Origin: Flavobacterium sp. HBTb2-11-1
GTDB taxonomy: Bacteria > Bacteroidota > Bacteroidia > Flavobacteriales > Flavobacteriaceae
Direction: 5' to 3'
DNA length: 64,000 nucleotides
Assembly (NCBI RefSeq): GCF_009826975.1
Contig: NZ_WUMO01000005.1
Span: 248,001-312,000 of the forward strand
Position 1 is the first letter of the stretch, and every line of letters begins with the position of its first letter. The translations under genes and the position numbers were made by a program. Below the pieces are notes generated by a model. That model ran no database searches, was not told the DNA's origin, and was given only the letters and a program-made list of their open reading frames with translations. Positions 18,088 to 28,241 of the stretch are shown one piece after another.

Positions 18088-21000
18088 TTATTGTATAATT
18101 AGTTTTCTCAGTTTTGTTCCCTGCTGTGATTCAAACAGTACAAAATAAATTCCCGCTGAAAGTCCATTTAAGCTAAAATTGAATGAATATGCATCTTTTC
18201 CAGTGCCGCTTTTTGAATCGATTACTACATTATTATTTAGATTGTAAACTTTAACGCTGGCTGACATCACTTTATCTAATGTTGCATCAACAGTAAAAAT
18301 TCCGTTTGATGGATTTGGATAAAGTTTTATATCAAATTTTTTCTGTAAATCAGTATTGTCTGGATCTACATATTCACCTTCAGTTACTATGATCGTTTTG
18401 GTCTGAGAAGCTGTGCATCGGCCTTTTTCTGTATTTATTGTAATATCATATTCGCCAGCTTTAGGGAAACTCATTTCGGCATAATCTCCATTATTGTTTG
18501 TAACAATTGCTTCCGAAGGCAATTTCCATTCAATTTTATCTGCTTTTGGGTTGCTAACATCTACGATGATAAATTTTTCATTAACAAATACTTGAGATGA
18601 CATAATAAACTCAGCACTGATATCAGATTCTTGGCTCGAAATATTAATTGTATCTGTTGCCTGGCAGCCTAATTTATTGGTTACCGTAAGAGTGTAGTTT
18701 GCTGGTTCTGAAACTGTAATGATTGGATTGGTACTTTTGAATCCTTTGTCAGAAGCCCATGCATAAGTAGCCTTATCATCATCGACAGTACCATTAATTG
18801 TTAGGCTTTGTTTGTAGCAAAGTGTAACATCTTCGCCCAAATAAATAACATCTTTTGGAGGATCTACCACAGTATAACTTCTTAAAATTTTACAGCCTCT
18901 AGAATCTGTTATCTCAATTGAATAGGCACCTGCTGGAGCATTGCTTAATGTATTTGTTTTCTCGCCAGTGTTCCATAAATAAGTATATGGAGCTGTACCT
19001 GCAATTGGCGTTACCACAATTTTTGCATCAGAGCCTAGATAACATGTTGGCATTTTAATTGTTTCTGAAGCATCAAGATGAGGTGGAGCAATAAACGAAA
19101 TAGATTTAGTAATAGTACATCCATTAAAGTCTGTAACTGTTAGAGAATATGTTCCTGGTACAGCATTTTTTAGAACTTCAGTAGTTGCGCCAGTATTCCA
19201 TAAATAGGTATAAGGTTTTGTTCCTCCAATAGCAGAAGGAGTAATAGTCCAATCATTTCCATCTCCGCAAAGTGTGTAATCTGCAGAAAGTGTATTGTTC
19301 AATTTTTGAGGTTCGTTAATCACAAACAATTCACTTTTTGAAATGTTGTTTTTTGTATCAGTAACTTCAACATAGTAAGTTCCAATTCCAAGATTTCCTA
19401 AGGTAACATTTGTTCCAAGAACGCCTGTATCTGGAACAGAATGCCATTTGTATGTATATCCTGCAATACCTCCAGTTACATTTGCTTTAATACTGGCATT
19501 TTTATCTCCATTACATAAAACTGAACTAACAGAAGTAATAGTAGCAACTAATAAATCAGGTTGTGTAATTTCGTATAATTCAGAAGTAATTGTACATCCT
19601 TGGGCATCAGTTACAATAGCATAATATTTACCAGCAGAAAGATCTGCTACAGTTGCAGTGGTTCCGTTAACCTGAATATTTGAACTTGTAAACCATTTAT
19701 AGTTATAAGCCTGGGTTCCGCCTTGAACCACAATATTGATACTTCCATTATAAAGTCCAAAACCTGTTGCTGGAGTTATTGTATTTTGAGTTATTACAAG
19801 CTGCTTTGGCTCCGTAATTTCAACATTTACGATTGAAGTATAATTACAGCCTTTACTGTCTTGCACTTGAATGTCGTAAGTATTAGCTTTTAAATTTGGA
19901 ATTACTGCAGTAAGATTATTAAAAGCTATCCAATTGCCATAATTTGAATCTTGCGATTTATAGCGGTATTGGAAAAGATTACTTCCACCAGAAGCTGTTA
20001 ATGTTATAGTACCGTCATTGAATCCTAAACAGTTTACATTTTTTTGCGTATAAGTAACCGCAATCGGATCTGGCTGTGTAATGACAATTGATTGACTTGT
20101 AACTTCTACTTTATTGAAGTCTTTTACCACAGCATAATAAGTTCCGATTTCAAGATTGCTTAGCAATGCATTTGATTCGTTCGGAATTTTAACACCATTC
20201 TTATACCAAGAAATTGTTCTAATTCCAAAACCTCCTTTTACAGCCGCTGTTATAGCTCCATTTTTACCATTATTGCAAGTAATTTCTGCAGACTGGCTAA
20301 TGCTGATTTCCAATACATTGTTGTTAAAATCAAACTCTGTTGATTTTGTACATCCAGTTGCATCGGTTGCCGAAACAGTAAAAATGCTTGAAGCTAAATT
20401 TGTGAAATCAACTTGTTTTAAATTCGAATTCGGAACGTCTTTAATAATTGTTCCGTTACTGTCTCTGCATACATATCTGTAAGGAGCAACTCCGCCGACA
20501 ATCTCGATATGAAGTGCGCCGTCACTATTTCCAGCTGTTGGAATTGTTGGTACAATTTTATCCAAATCAAATCCGAAATCTTGAGGCTGATTAATGACAA
20601 TATTGTTTAATGTTCCAATACATAAGTTTCCGTCGTAAACCGAAACAGAATAAGTTCCTTTTCTTAAGCTATATTGGTTTTTATCGGTGCTTCCGTTACT
20701 CCATAGATAAGTGTAAACAGGTGCTCCTGCAACGATATCAGGCGTTCCTCCAGTTACGTTAATTTCTACAACTCCATCGTATCCATCATAACAAGTTACA
20801 TCTTGTTTATTTGCCGTAGTTACAATGATTTGAGTTGGCTGTGTAATTTCGAATAGGCTAGAAGTAGTCTGATTGTTATTTGAATCGATAACAGTTACAT
20901 AATATTTACCAGTAGGAATATTTCCTGTTGTTGCTTCAGCATTTAAAGTTGTATTAATTAAAGTACCATTTTCTCTGAACCATTTGTAAGTGTAGAATCC

Positions 21001-24000
21001 CTGCGCATCTGGAACACCAGTTCCTGTAACTGCTTTTGCTCTTAAGATACCAGTTGAACCGAAACAATCAATAGTTTTAGCTACAGAAACAGTAACTTTA
21101 AGTTCTAATGGTTCTGTTATTGTAAATGTTTTTTCTAAAGTACAATTTTTACTGTCCGTTACGACTAATTTGTACGATCCAGCTGGTTGGTTGTTCAGAA
21201 CAGCTGTAGTTTGACCATTAATTTCTACATTATTTTTAAACCATTTATAAGAATAATTTGAAGTTCCGCCAGAGATTTGAACAGAAATTTTTCCGTTGCT
21301 TAGCCCAAAACCAGTTGCATTTTTAACTTCATCGCTTGCAATTGCTAGTTCATTAGCAGGTTCAGAAATGGTAATTGTTTGACTGATAGAGCAGTTTACG
21401 GCATTTCTGTCTGATACTGTCACAGTATAAGTTCCTGCGGGAAGATTACTAATATTAGTTTTCCCGTTATTAACTGTAGAATTATAATTCCATACGATAT
21501 TATAGTCAGAAGAACCTCCATTTATAGTTAAATTGATCGTACCATCGTTTCCATTTTTACAAGAAACCTCCGTCTTTGTATTGGCAATTGCTAATGGATT
21601 TGGTTGCGTAACTGTAAATTCGTTTACTCCGTATAAAACGTTATTGTTTTGGTCTGTTACTGAAACAATATATTTTCCAGCTCCTAAATTTGAAACTTTG
21701 TTTGTTGTTGATAATACTACAGTTGGGGCCGAAGCATTATACCATTTATAAATATAAGCAGGCACACCACCAGTAATTGTTGCAGTTAATTCTGCTGTTG
21801 TGTCTCCAAAACATTTTACTTGTGTATTTGGAGTCATTGTGATACCCGTAATATCTAATCTAGGTGGTTGAATTAATGTATATTCTTTAGTAATAGTACA
21901 ATTACTTTGATCTGTAACAGTAAGTACATAAGTTCCAATTGCCAGCTGATCTAATAATTTTGAAGTTCCTATGACTGGAGTTGTTCCTTTTACTCTCCAA
22001 GCATAGGTATAATTCGTTGTTCCTCCAGTAATATTAACCTCAATAACACCATTTTTGGTTTCAAAACCTGTTAAGTTTTTTACTTGAACATCAATTATGG
22101 CTAGTGGCGCGACAGGCTGGGTTATTGCAATGTTGTTTAATGCTACTGAACATCCATTTTTATCTGTAACCACTAAACTATAAATCGCTGCAGTAAGCCC
22201 TGTTAAATTTTCTGTGTTAGCATAATCAGCATTGTCCTTTTTCCAAGCAAAAGTATACGGTGTAGTTCCACCTGAAGCATTAATGTTTATTGCTCCTGTA
22301 GCATTTCCGTAACATAAAACAGGTGTGGTCGAAGTTAGTGCAACAGTTAAGATGCTAGGTTGTACTAGATCAAGTTCATTGCTTTCTTTTGTTGCATTAA
22401 CATTATCGGTTACAATTAACTTATATTTTCCAAAACCCAAATTAGGAAGAACATTAGTGTTTCCTGCAATTAAAACCCCGTTTTTATACCATTTGTAGAT
22501 ATAATTGGCAACTCCTCCGTTAACAGTAGCTGTTATTTCACCGTTAGTGTCTCCATTACATAAAATAGATTTAGTTTCATTTATAGAAACAATTAATTCT
22601 GGATTTTCAGTAATTGTGTATGTTTGTGTGGCAATACATGATTTACTATCTGTTACTGCTAAAGTATATTTACCAGCTTTAAGCCCGGAAATATCTTTTG
22701 TAGTTCTTGAAAAGGTATTGTCTTTATCGTATGTCCAGTTATAAGTATAGTTTCCATTATTTGGAGTTCCTCCAGTTATAGGATTTAGAGTAATAGCACC
22801 AGTACTTTGCCCGTAAATGGAAACATTTGTAATTGAAGGGGCAGGAATAGTAATAGGAGTAGGTTGTCCAAGAACAATTCCGCTTATAGTAAACGGACAA
22901 TTGTTGGCATCGTTTACAGTTACTGAATAAGTTCCTGCAGTTAAAGCGGTCTGATCTTTTGCTGTACTTCCATTACTCCATAAATAGGTGTAGCCACTTC
23001 CTACTGTTCCTCCAGAAACGTCCAATATAATATTACCATTATTTCCTCCAAAACAACTTGGATCAGCTTTAGTATAAGTTACATTTAGCGGTGCAGTCGG
23101 CTGTGTAAGAGTATAATCGATATAAGCCGAAGGAGTTTGTCCTTCGTTAACTCTTACTCTGTAAGTTCCGTATGGGATATTACTTATTGTTGCAGCTGTT
23201 ATTCCTATAGCAGTTTCACTACCCCCATTAATTTTGTACCATTTATAAGTATATCCAGATCCTAAACCTCCAAAAGCTCTTGCTGTTATATTACCTGTCG
23301 ATTCGCCAAAACATTTAATATCTGTATGAGCATCAATTGCTATTGCTAAAGCATTTAGTACCATATCTGCACTCGTAACAGAGCAATTATTTGCATCTGT
23401 TATGATAACATGATATGTACCATTATCAAGACCAACAGCTTCACCGTCTTGATCAGGATCGGGATTAATTAGTGTGTTTCCTTTGTACCATGCATAAGTA
23501 TATCCCGGAGTACCGCCTGTTCCGGACACTTTTATTTTTCCATCAAAGGTCGTTGGTGTAGAAGGCTGGGTTTGAGTTATTGAAGGATTGACAGTTAATG
23601 ATGTTGAGGGTTCCGTAACTTGGACAGAACCAACTATAGAACAGCCTGCAACATTTGCATCAGTAACAGTATACTGATAAATTCCTGCGACCAAATTTGT
23701 TCTAGTTGCTCCTACTGGACCATTTGTCCATTGTACATTATAAGCACCTGTTCCTCCTCCAAGTGTTAAACTTACCATGCCGTTATTTCCTCCTCTACAG
23801 TTAACATTTGTTAAATTTGGTATAGCAGTTAATTGTGTATTTTGGTCTAAGAAGAAATCTTCAGAAATAGTTGTATTGGCAGGACTAGCATTGTCTGTAA
23901 CTACAACTCTATAAATGCCTGTATCTAAACCATTAGGATTGCTATCTGATTTTCCAAATACAGTATTGTAAATGGCTCCTTCTTTTTTTTGCCAGACATA

Positions 24001-24444
24001 AGAATAACCTAAATTAACAGTACCTCCTGAAACTGATGCAACTAGACTTCCAGTGCCACCAAAGCAGGCAATTTTATTTCCAGAAATTAGAACTTCTAAT
24101 TTTTGAGGCTGGCCTATAGTAAATGTTTTTGAAAGAGAGCAGTTTTTAGAGTCGGTCACTGTTACGATATAAGTACCCGCATAAAGCTTATTGAAGTCAG
24201 TAGGAGTAAATTGAGCCCCATCCTTTGTCCATACTTGTGTGTAGCTGGCATTATTTAATAAAGTTCCTCCAGTTATAGCAAAACTTTCAATACGTCCGTT
24301 GTTCTCTCCAAAACCTGAAGCTGCTTTTTCTGTACCTTCAATAACAATAGCTGCAGGATTATTAATAACAACTTTCCTAACTCCTGTTTGAGAATAAAGT
24401 AGGAAGGATGTTAATAATAAAGAAAAGAGTATAATTTTTTTCAT
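18088..24444 (-). CDS. SprB-repeat cell-surface adhesin with T9SS type A sorting domain
   Basis: The protein has 2118 residues from the ATG at 24444; the signal peptide MKKIILFSLLLTSFLLYSQ starts there and an upstream in-frame ATG would add 11 basic residues. Twenty-two SprB-type repeats of about 83 residues follow, each with NGxI, a GG, YxYxW, a GxYxVxVTD stretch and an xITQP joint. They are ordered in seven A-B-C triplets by cysteine pattern (see the separate repeat entry). Two PKD-like domains come next, then a T9SS sorting domain with LYPNPSNGIFTV, VYNLNNNVV, LSAGIYFVLF and KLRKLIIQ. It should be exported across the outer membrane by the gliding/type IX machinery and attached at the surface. 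Its ATG overlaps the previous stop by 4 bp. Confidence 0.9.
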   Translation of the reverse strand: MKKIILFSLLLTSFLLYSQTGVRKVVINNPAAIVIEGTEKAASGFGENNGRIESFAITGGTLLNNASYTQVWTKDGAQFTPTDFNKLYAGTYIVTVTDSKNCSLSKTFTIGQPQKLEVLISGNKIACFGGTGSLVASVSGGTVNLGYSYVWQKKEGAIYNTVFGKSDSNPNGLDTGIYRVVVTDNASPANTTISEDFFLDQNTQLTAIPNLTNVNCRGGNNGMVSLTLGGGTGAYNVQWTNGPVGATRTNLVAGIYQYTVTDANVAGCSIVGSVQVTEPSTSLTVNPSITQTQPSTPTTFDGKIKVSGTGGTPGYTYAWYKGNTLINPDPDQDGEAVGLDNGTYHVIITDANNCSVTSADMVLNALAIAIDAHTDIKCFGESTGNITARAFGGLGSGYTYKWYKINGGSETAIGITAATISNIPYGTYRVRVNEGQTPSAYIDYTLTQPTAPLNVTYTKADPSCFGGNNGNIILDVSGGTVGSGYTYLWSNGSTAKDQTALTAGTYSVTVNDANNCPFTISGIVLGQPTPITIPAPSITNVSIYGQSTGAITLNPITGGTPNNGNYTYNWTYDKDNTFSRTTKDISGLKAGKYTLAVTDSKSCIATQTYTITENPELIVSINETKSILCNGDTNGEITATVNGGVANYIYKWYKNGVLIAGNTNVLPNLGFGKYKLIVTDNVNATKESNELDLVQPSILTVALTSTTPVLCYGNATGAININASGGTTPYTFAWKKDNADYANTENLTGLTAAIYSLVVTDKNGCSVALNNIAITQPVAPLAIIDVQVKNLTGFETKNGVIEVNITGGTTNYTYAWRVKGTTPVIGTSKLLDQLAIGTYVLTVTDQSNCTITKEYTLIQPPRLDITGITMTPNTQVKCFGDTTAELTATITGGVPAYIYKWYNASAPTVVLSTTNKVSNLGAGKYIVSVTDQNNNVLYGVNEFTVTQPNPLAIANTKTEVSCKNGNDGTINLTINGGSSDYNIVWNYNSTVNNGKTNISNLPAGTYTVTVSDRNAVNCSISQTITISEPANELAIASDEVKNATGFGLSNGKISVQISGGTSNYSYKWFKNNVEINGQTTAVLNNQPAGSYKLVVTDSKNCTLEKTFTITEPLELKVTVSVAKTIDCFGSTGILRAKAVTGTGVPDAQGFYTYKWFRENGTLINTTLNAEATTGNIPTGKYYVTVIDSNNNQTTSSLFEITQPTQIIVTTANKQDVTCYDGYDGVVEINVTGGTPDIVAGAPVYTYLWSNGSTDKNQYSLRKGTYSVSVYDGNLCIGTLNNIVINQPQDFGFDLDKIVPTIPTAGNSDGALHIEIVGGVAPYRYVCRDSNGTIIKDVPNSNLKQVDFTNLASSIFTVSATDATGCTKSTEFDFNNNVLEISISQSAEITCNNGKNGAITAAVKGGFGIRTISWYKNGVKIPNESNALLSNLEIGTYYAVVKDFNKVEVTSQSIVITQPDPIAVTYTQKNVNCLGFNDGTITLTASGGSNLFQYRYKSQDSNYGNWIAFNNLTAVIPNLKANTYDIQVQDSKGCNYTSIVNVEITEPKQLVITQNTITPATGFGLYNGSINIVVQGGTQAYNYKWFTSSNIQVNGTTATVADLSAGKYYAIVTDAQGCTITSELYEITQPDLLVATITSVSSVLCNGDKNASIKANVTGGIAGYTYKWHSVPDTGVLGTNVTLGNLGIGTYYVEVTDTKNNISKSELFVINEPQKLNNTLSADYTLCGDGNDWTITPSAIGGTKPYTYLWNTGATTEVLKNAVPGTYSLTVTDFNGCTITKSISFIAPPHLDASETIKMPTCYLGSDAKIVVTPIAGTAPYTYLWNTGEKTNTLSNAPAGAYSIEITDSRGCKILRSYTVVDPPKDVIYLGEDVTLCYKQSLTINGTVDDDKATYAWASDKGFKSTNPIITVSEPANYTLTVTNKLGCQATDTINISSQESDISAEFIMSSQVFVNEKFIIVDVSNPKADKIEWKLPSEAIVTNNNGDYAEMSFPKAGEYDITINTEKGRCTASQTKTIIVTEGEYVDPDNTDLQKKFDIKLYPNPSNGIFTVDATLDKVMSASVKVYNLNNNVVIDSKSGTGKDAYSFNFSLNGLSAGIYFVLFESQQGTKLRKLIIQ
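18870..24375 (-). repeat. Protein-coding tandem repeat, period about 250 bp with a 750-bp triplet super-period
   Basis: Twenty-two SprB-type units lie in the adhesin gene. Reading from the N-terminus, type A lacks the N-terminal Cys (ATGFGxxNGxI) but has the C-terminal one (DSKNC), type B has only the N-terminal Cys (CFGxxxG) and ends in NNxxTxS, and type C has both (CxGGNDG and NGC). The order A-B-C holds for units 1-21 without exception; unit 22 is an extra C. The repeats are diverged at DNA level, so this is a domain array, not a young tandem duplication. Confidence 0.85.
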
Positions 24445-25691
24445 ATTTTTTGATCGTTTGCGTTTATATCTATGCAATTTTTAGAATCTCTAACTGTTAT
24501 ATAATGATCACCTGCTGGCAAAGTAATTTCGTCTGTAATAGATAAAAATTCAACTTCGGTTGCTGAGTCAATGGAATAGAAATAGGGACTAGTTCCATTA
24601 GAAGCACTTATTTTTATTATACCAGATTGATTGTGACATGCCGGTTGAGTCGTTATTATTTGATAACTAAATTGGCTGGGTGGGCCTACTGTAAAAGTTT
24701 TATTTAAAGCCTGACTTAAACTTGTGCCATTTGCGGTTGTTAATCTTGTTTGATAAGTTAAAATATAGGATTGTATTCCGAGTCCTGTCCATGTATAGCT
24801 TTTTGGATTGGCTGCCATCATAGATTTTGTTATAATTTTATTAGTTAAACCGGAACCATCAGTATGTTTCAAAGCCATTTCATATTGTTCATTATCTTGA
24901 AGTCCTCTGTCAAAGTTTAATGTTACTTCGCCATCAGATTTATATACACAAGATGTGAGATTATTTGAAGAAACTGAGTTTAAAACAGGAGGGCATGGAT
25001 TTACATAATATGATACAATATTTGAGTAAACTTCTTCTCCAGTAATAGTAGTGTCAGAATCAATGAGAACACGAAAGTCAATGTTTCCGACATAAGTTGA
25101 AGAAACATAAGTTGATCTATTAAATTGAAATGTTTGATTAAAGGCTGTACTGACATTTGTTGATTGAAAATTGCCGCCTTCAATTCGATATTCCCATATA
25201 AAACGCTGCGTGCCTGTACAACCTGTAGCTTGTAAGTTTACTTTATCACAGAAAGAGTTATCAGGACTCGGCTGTATTAATACTTGATTACTTATTATGC
25301 TGAATTCAGGGATTATTTCTGCACCTGACCTACCACCAGAAATGCCTGACACTTTATAACAATTGACATTAAAATTGGTGGCTTCTAATCCAGAAGTCCA
25401 GTCTTCACCGCATGGACCACTACAGCTGTAAGACTCAGGTCTGTAAGCATCAAAATAGAATTGAGTGGGTTTTTGATCAAATATTAAATAATTATTGACT
25501 GCTTTTATAGGATATAGCAAATTTCCATCAGTTTTTTTTATCCAGTATCTATAATAGTATTGATCTTTTGTATAATAATTGAGGGTATAACTGCCAGCAT
25601 CTCCAGCATTTGTATACATAATATACGTTTGCGAACAAACTTTGCAGTTTATAAATAAAATAATAAAAAATGTAAAGTAAAATTTCTTCAT
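24441..25691 (-). CDS. Exported protein with a single C-terminal SprB repeat, paralogue 3
   Basis: The 416 residues begin with a signal peptide (to about residue 20, KVCSQ). The first 100 residues are unique and aromatic-rich. Residues about 130-330 contain immunoglobulin-like strands and a CPP joint (NPCPPVLNSV) followed by DGEVTLNFDRGLQDNEQYE. The end is one SprB-type repeat (QPACHNQSGIIKISASNG, then DSKNCIDINAND). It shares this layout with the two genes before it. There is no T9SS sorting domain. The stop overlaps the adhesin start by 4 bp, so expression is coupled to the adhesin. Function unknown; a ligand-binding or adhesin-assembly accessory is a reasonable inference. Confidence 0.7.
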   Translation of the reverse strand: MKKFYFTFFIILFINCKVCSQTYIMYTNAGDAGSYTLNYYTKDQYYYRYWIKKTDGNLLYPIKAVNNYLIFDQKPTQFYFDAYRPESYSCSGPCGEDWTSGLEATNFNVNCYKVSGISGGRSGAEIIPEFSIISNQVLIQPSPDNSFCDKVNLQATGCTGTQRFIWEYRIEGGNFQSTNVSTAFNQTFQFNRSTYVSSTYVGNIDFRVLIDSDTTITGEEVYSNIVSYYVNPCPPVLNSVSSNNLTSCVYKSDGEVTLNFDRGLQDNEQYEMALKHTDGSGLTNKIITKSMMAANPKSYTWTGLGIQSYILTYQTRLTTANGTSLSQALNKTFTVGPPSQFSYQIITTQPACHNQSGIIKISASNGTSPYFYSIDSATEVEFLSITDEITLPAGDHYITVRDSKNCIDINANDQKI

Positions 25692-25693
25692 AC

Positions 25694-26878
25694 TTATTCG
25701 TTAGCTGATAAATCGATACATGAATTAGTATCTCTTACTTTAATAGAATGTTGACCATATGAAACATTAATTTCGCCTGTTGGCGAAGTAAATTGTACTT
25801 CAGGATCTGAATCTATTTTGTAAAAATAAATTCCTGTTCCGCCCGATGCAGTCAATTTTATTTTCCCTTTCTCATTAAAGCAAGCGGGTTGAATTTCAGT
25901 AACCTGGAAAGTTACAGCTGTAGCAGAAGGAATAGTAAAACTTGGGTCTGGAGCGGGATTTGTGCTTGTTGGTTGATTGCTTATAAAAGTTTGATATTTT
26001 ATAGAATAGTTACCTGGGGCCAAGCCCGAGAAATTTAACTTTCTGTTTACGTTATCAATAGACAAATCAGGTGTAGCCACTACAATATCACCTGGTTGCT
26101 TAAAGAAAGTAAAAACAAAACGTTCATTTTTTGCTAAGTCTAAATCTCGATCATAAGTAAAAACAACTTTACCGTCATTATTGTTGATACAGGTAGTGCT
26201 TGTGACAATTGGAGTTTCAATTAAACCAGGTGGACATGGAATAATGTCATAGATAATGAAGTCTGTGAAAGTTGTATTGTATCCAGTTTTTATATATAAA
26301 TGAGTCTTTCCTTCATAACCGCCTAATGTTGCCATTGTAAAAGAAATAGCCCGTTTTGCTTGATAATTACTTGGAAAGTTTGACCAGTTAACTCCATCAT
26401 AACTATATTGCCAGTTCCAGCCTCTTGTTAAAGTGATTACATCATTTTTGCAGACATTAGAATTAGATGGCTGTGGTAGATATATTCCCATCATGTCGGC
26501 ATCTCCAATGCAGCCTCCAAAAAAATCACTATCAAATGTTTCTTTGTTGTAAGCAATAGTTTTGCTTAAAGTACAATCACTTCCATCTTTGTTTCCTGCT
26601 GTACGACTGCTGCAAACAATTTTTGTTGGATTATCGGTTACATAAAAGAATGTGTATGCAGTAACAACATTATCTGTTGTATTACTGCCTTCTGTCACGG
26701 AATTAGAGCCTACTGTTATACTTAAATTTCCTGCATGACTTCCATTCCAGCCTTGAAAAGGGTCTAATGTTGTTTTTACCAGCATACCATATTTGGTTGC
26801 CTGTCCATTTGAAAATTGTATTAGTCCAAAAAAGAGAAATAATACAATCAATAATTTTGTTTTCATCTTTTTAGTCAT
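25694..26878 (-). CDS. Exported protein with a single C-terminal SprB repeat, paralogue 2
   Basis: The 394 residues start with a signal peptide; the ATG at 26866 (MKTKLLIVLFLFFGLIQFSN) may be the true start instead of the ATG at 26878, which overlaps the upstream stop by 8 bp. The N-terminal 130 residues are unlike the neighbours. After IIPCPPGLIETP comes the shared middle domain (DGKVVFTYDRDLDLAKNERF). One SprB-type repeat closes the protein (QPACFNEKGKIKLTASGG to DTNSCIDLSANE). It ends 2 bp before the next gene. Paralogy to both flanking genes is visible from the middle domain and tail; the role is unknown. Confidence 0.7.
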   Translation of the reverse strand: MTKKMKTKLLIVLFLFFGLIQFSNGQATKYGMLVKTTLDPFQGWNGSHAGNLSITVGSNSVTEGSNTTDNVVTAYTFFYVTDNPTKIVCSSRTAGNKDGSDCTLSKTIAYNKETFDSDFFGGCIGDADMMGIYLPQPSNSNVCKNDVITLTRGWNWQYSYDGVNWSNFPSNYQAKRAISFTMATLGGYEGKTHLYIKTGYNTTFTDFIIYDIIPCPPGLIETPIVTSTTCINNNDGKVVFTYDRDLDLAKNERFVFTFFKQPGDIVVATPDLSIDNVNRKLNFSGLAPGNYSIKYQTFISNQPTSTNPAPDPSFTIPSATAVTFQVTEIQPACFNEKGKIKLTASGGTGIYFYKIDSDPEVQFTSPTGEINVSYGQHSIKVRDTNSCIDLSANE

Positions 26879-28202
26879 TTGCGTTTTTGTCTATACAGCC
26901 ACTGGCGTCAGTAACTACAATGTTATAATTGTCTTGGCTTAAATTTCTAATGTAATACTTTCCATTGCTATATTCGGGAATGATTTCCTCTTGATTTTTA
27001 TAAAAATGAAAAGGAGAAGTGCCACTAGTAATTGTGATTTCAATAAAGCCATCATTTCCTCCCACACAAGAAGGAAGCTCACCTTTAGTGTTAAAACTTA
27101 ATTTTTCGGGATCTACATATTTGAACGGAGTATTTGTACTTTCTAAAGCTCCAGTATTTTGTTCATTTAATCTCGTTTGGTACTTGATATTGTAGGTTTG
27201 GCCATTTTCTAATTTTCCAAGATTTGTAAAAGAGTATTTATATTTTTGGACTGCCGAATCAAAAACAAGAGATTTTATTATTGCTGTATTTTGAAAAGAT
27301 ATAGCTGATGTAACACTATTTAATACATACATAATACTGATATCTTCATTTTGTGTAAGGTTGCGATCAAAAAAAACATCAATTGCTTGAATATTATCTC
27401 CATTGCATTTTGGACCTTGATAAAATATTCTTTCAGCAACAGGAGCACAAGGAGAATAATTAATAGTAAATGTGTTAGTAAATGGCCTTCCTATATAACC
27501 TAATCTAAAATAAAGTGGCTTATTAAAATAATTAATATGCGAATTGCCTAAGAGTTCTTGTATAGAAAATTCTGTAATTGTTCTATTATTTTTAGCAGTT
27601 GGCAAATCAATCCAAGTTGAGTTGTCTACCGAATACTGCCAATGAAATGCTACGTTTGGGTACAATCCAGCTCCATTTACAGATAGGTTTAACATTTCGC
27701 CCGCGCATACATTATTTGGATTTTCGAGGTTTAAATTAGTGATGACTAAATTACTTGGCTTGAAGTTCGTGATACGGGCTGTAATTCCACAAGGAGAATC
27801 ACTAAATCCGGCAAAGCCATTTATTATTAAATTATCAAGTGTGGCAGTTACAGAAGTATTTGTATTACAAGGACCACTGCTGCCATTTTCATAATGCACA
27901 CTTCCTGTAGAATTAATTGAAATTAAAAATGTACTTGTTGCTGAAAAGACTTTGTTTGTATAGCTTGTGGTATTTTTACCATTAGGAACATAACCATTTT
28001 TATTACCTGAAGCTATTGTAATTGTACTATTTTGTTTTACAGACCACGTGAACTTAGTAGCTTCAAAAGTGTTGTAAGTTGGTCCTTGTGGACCCTCCCA
28101 GCAAGTATTGCATAATACACCATCGACTACATCAAAATCATAAGTTTGACAATAGCAAAATGCACTAGTAAATAGAAAAAATAGTATGTAGAGGTTCCTC
28201 AT
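26871..28202 (-). CDS. Exported protein with a single C-terminal SprB repeat, paralogue 1
   Basis: The 443 residues begin with a signal peptide (MRNLYILFFLFTSAFCYCQ). A Cys-containing N-terminal domain of about 150 residues (VLCNTCWEGPQGP) is followed by a domain with FHWQYSVDNSTWIDLP. The shared middle domain begins near SPCAPVAERI and includes AIDVFFDRNLTQNEDI. A final SprB-type repeat has PSCVGGNDGFIEITI and ends DASGCIDKNAND. Of the three paralogues it keeps the most canonical SprB words. Its stop overlaps the next start by 8 bp. Function unknown; export to the periplasm or outer surface is expected. Confidence 0.7.
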   Translation of the reverse strand: MRNLYILFFLFTSAFCYCQTYDFDVVDGVLCNTCWEGPQGPTYNTFEATKFTWSVKQNSTITIASGNKNGYVPNGKNTTSYTNKVFSATSTFLISINSTGSVHYENGSSGPCNTNTSVTATLDNLIINGFAGFSDSPCGITARITNFKPSNLVITNLNLENPNNVCAGEMLNLSVNGAGLYPNVAFHWQYSVDNSTWIDLPTAKNNRTITEFSIQELLGNSHINYFNKPLYFRLGYIGRPFTNTFTINYSPCAPVAERIFYQGPKCNGDNIQAIDVFFDRNLTQNEDISIMYVLNSVTSAISFQNTAIIKSLVFDSAVQKYKYSFTNLGKLENGQTYNIKYQTRLNEQNTGALESTNTPFKYVDPEKLSFNTKGELPSCVGGNDGFIEITITSGTSPFHFYKNQEEIIPEYSNGKYYIRNLSQDNYNIVVTDASGCIDKNAND

Positions 28203-28241
28203 ATATTTATTAAAGTTGGAATTTAAAACAAGATCTATAAA

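Noticed and set aside
18870..24375. The regular 250-bp periodicity looked like it might be a non-coding tandem array
   Set aside because: The period follows protein domains with diverged DNA and one continuous frame; units are too long and too different for CRISPR or satellite DNA.
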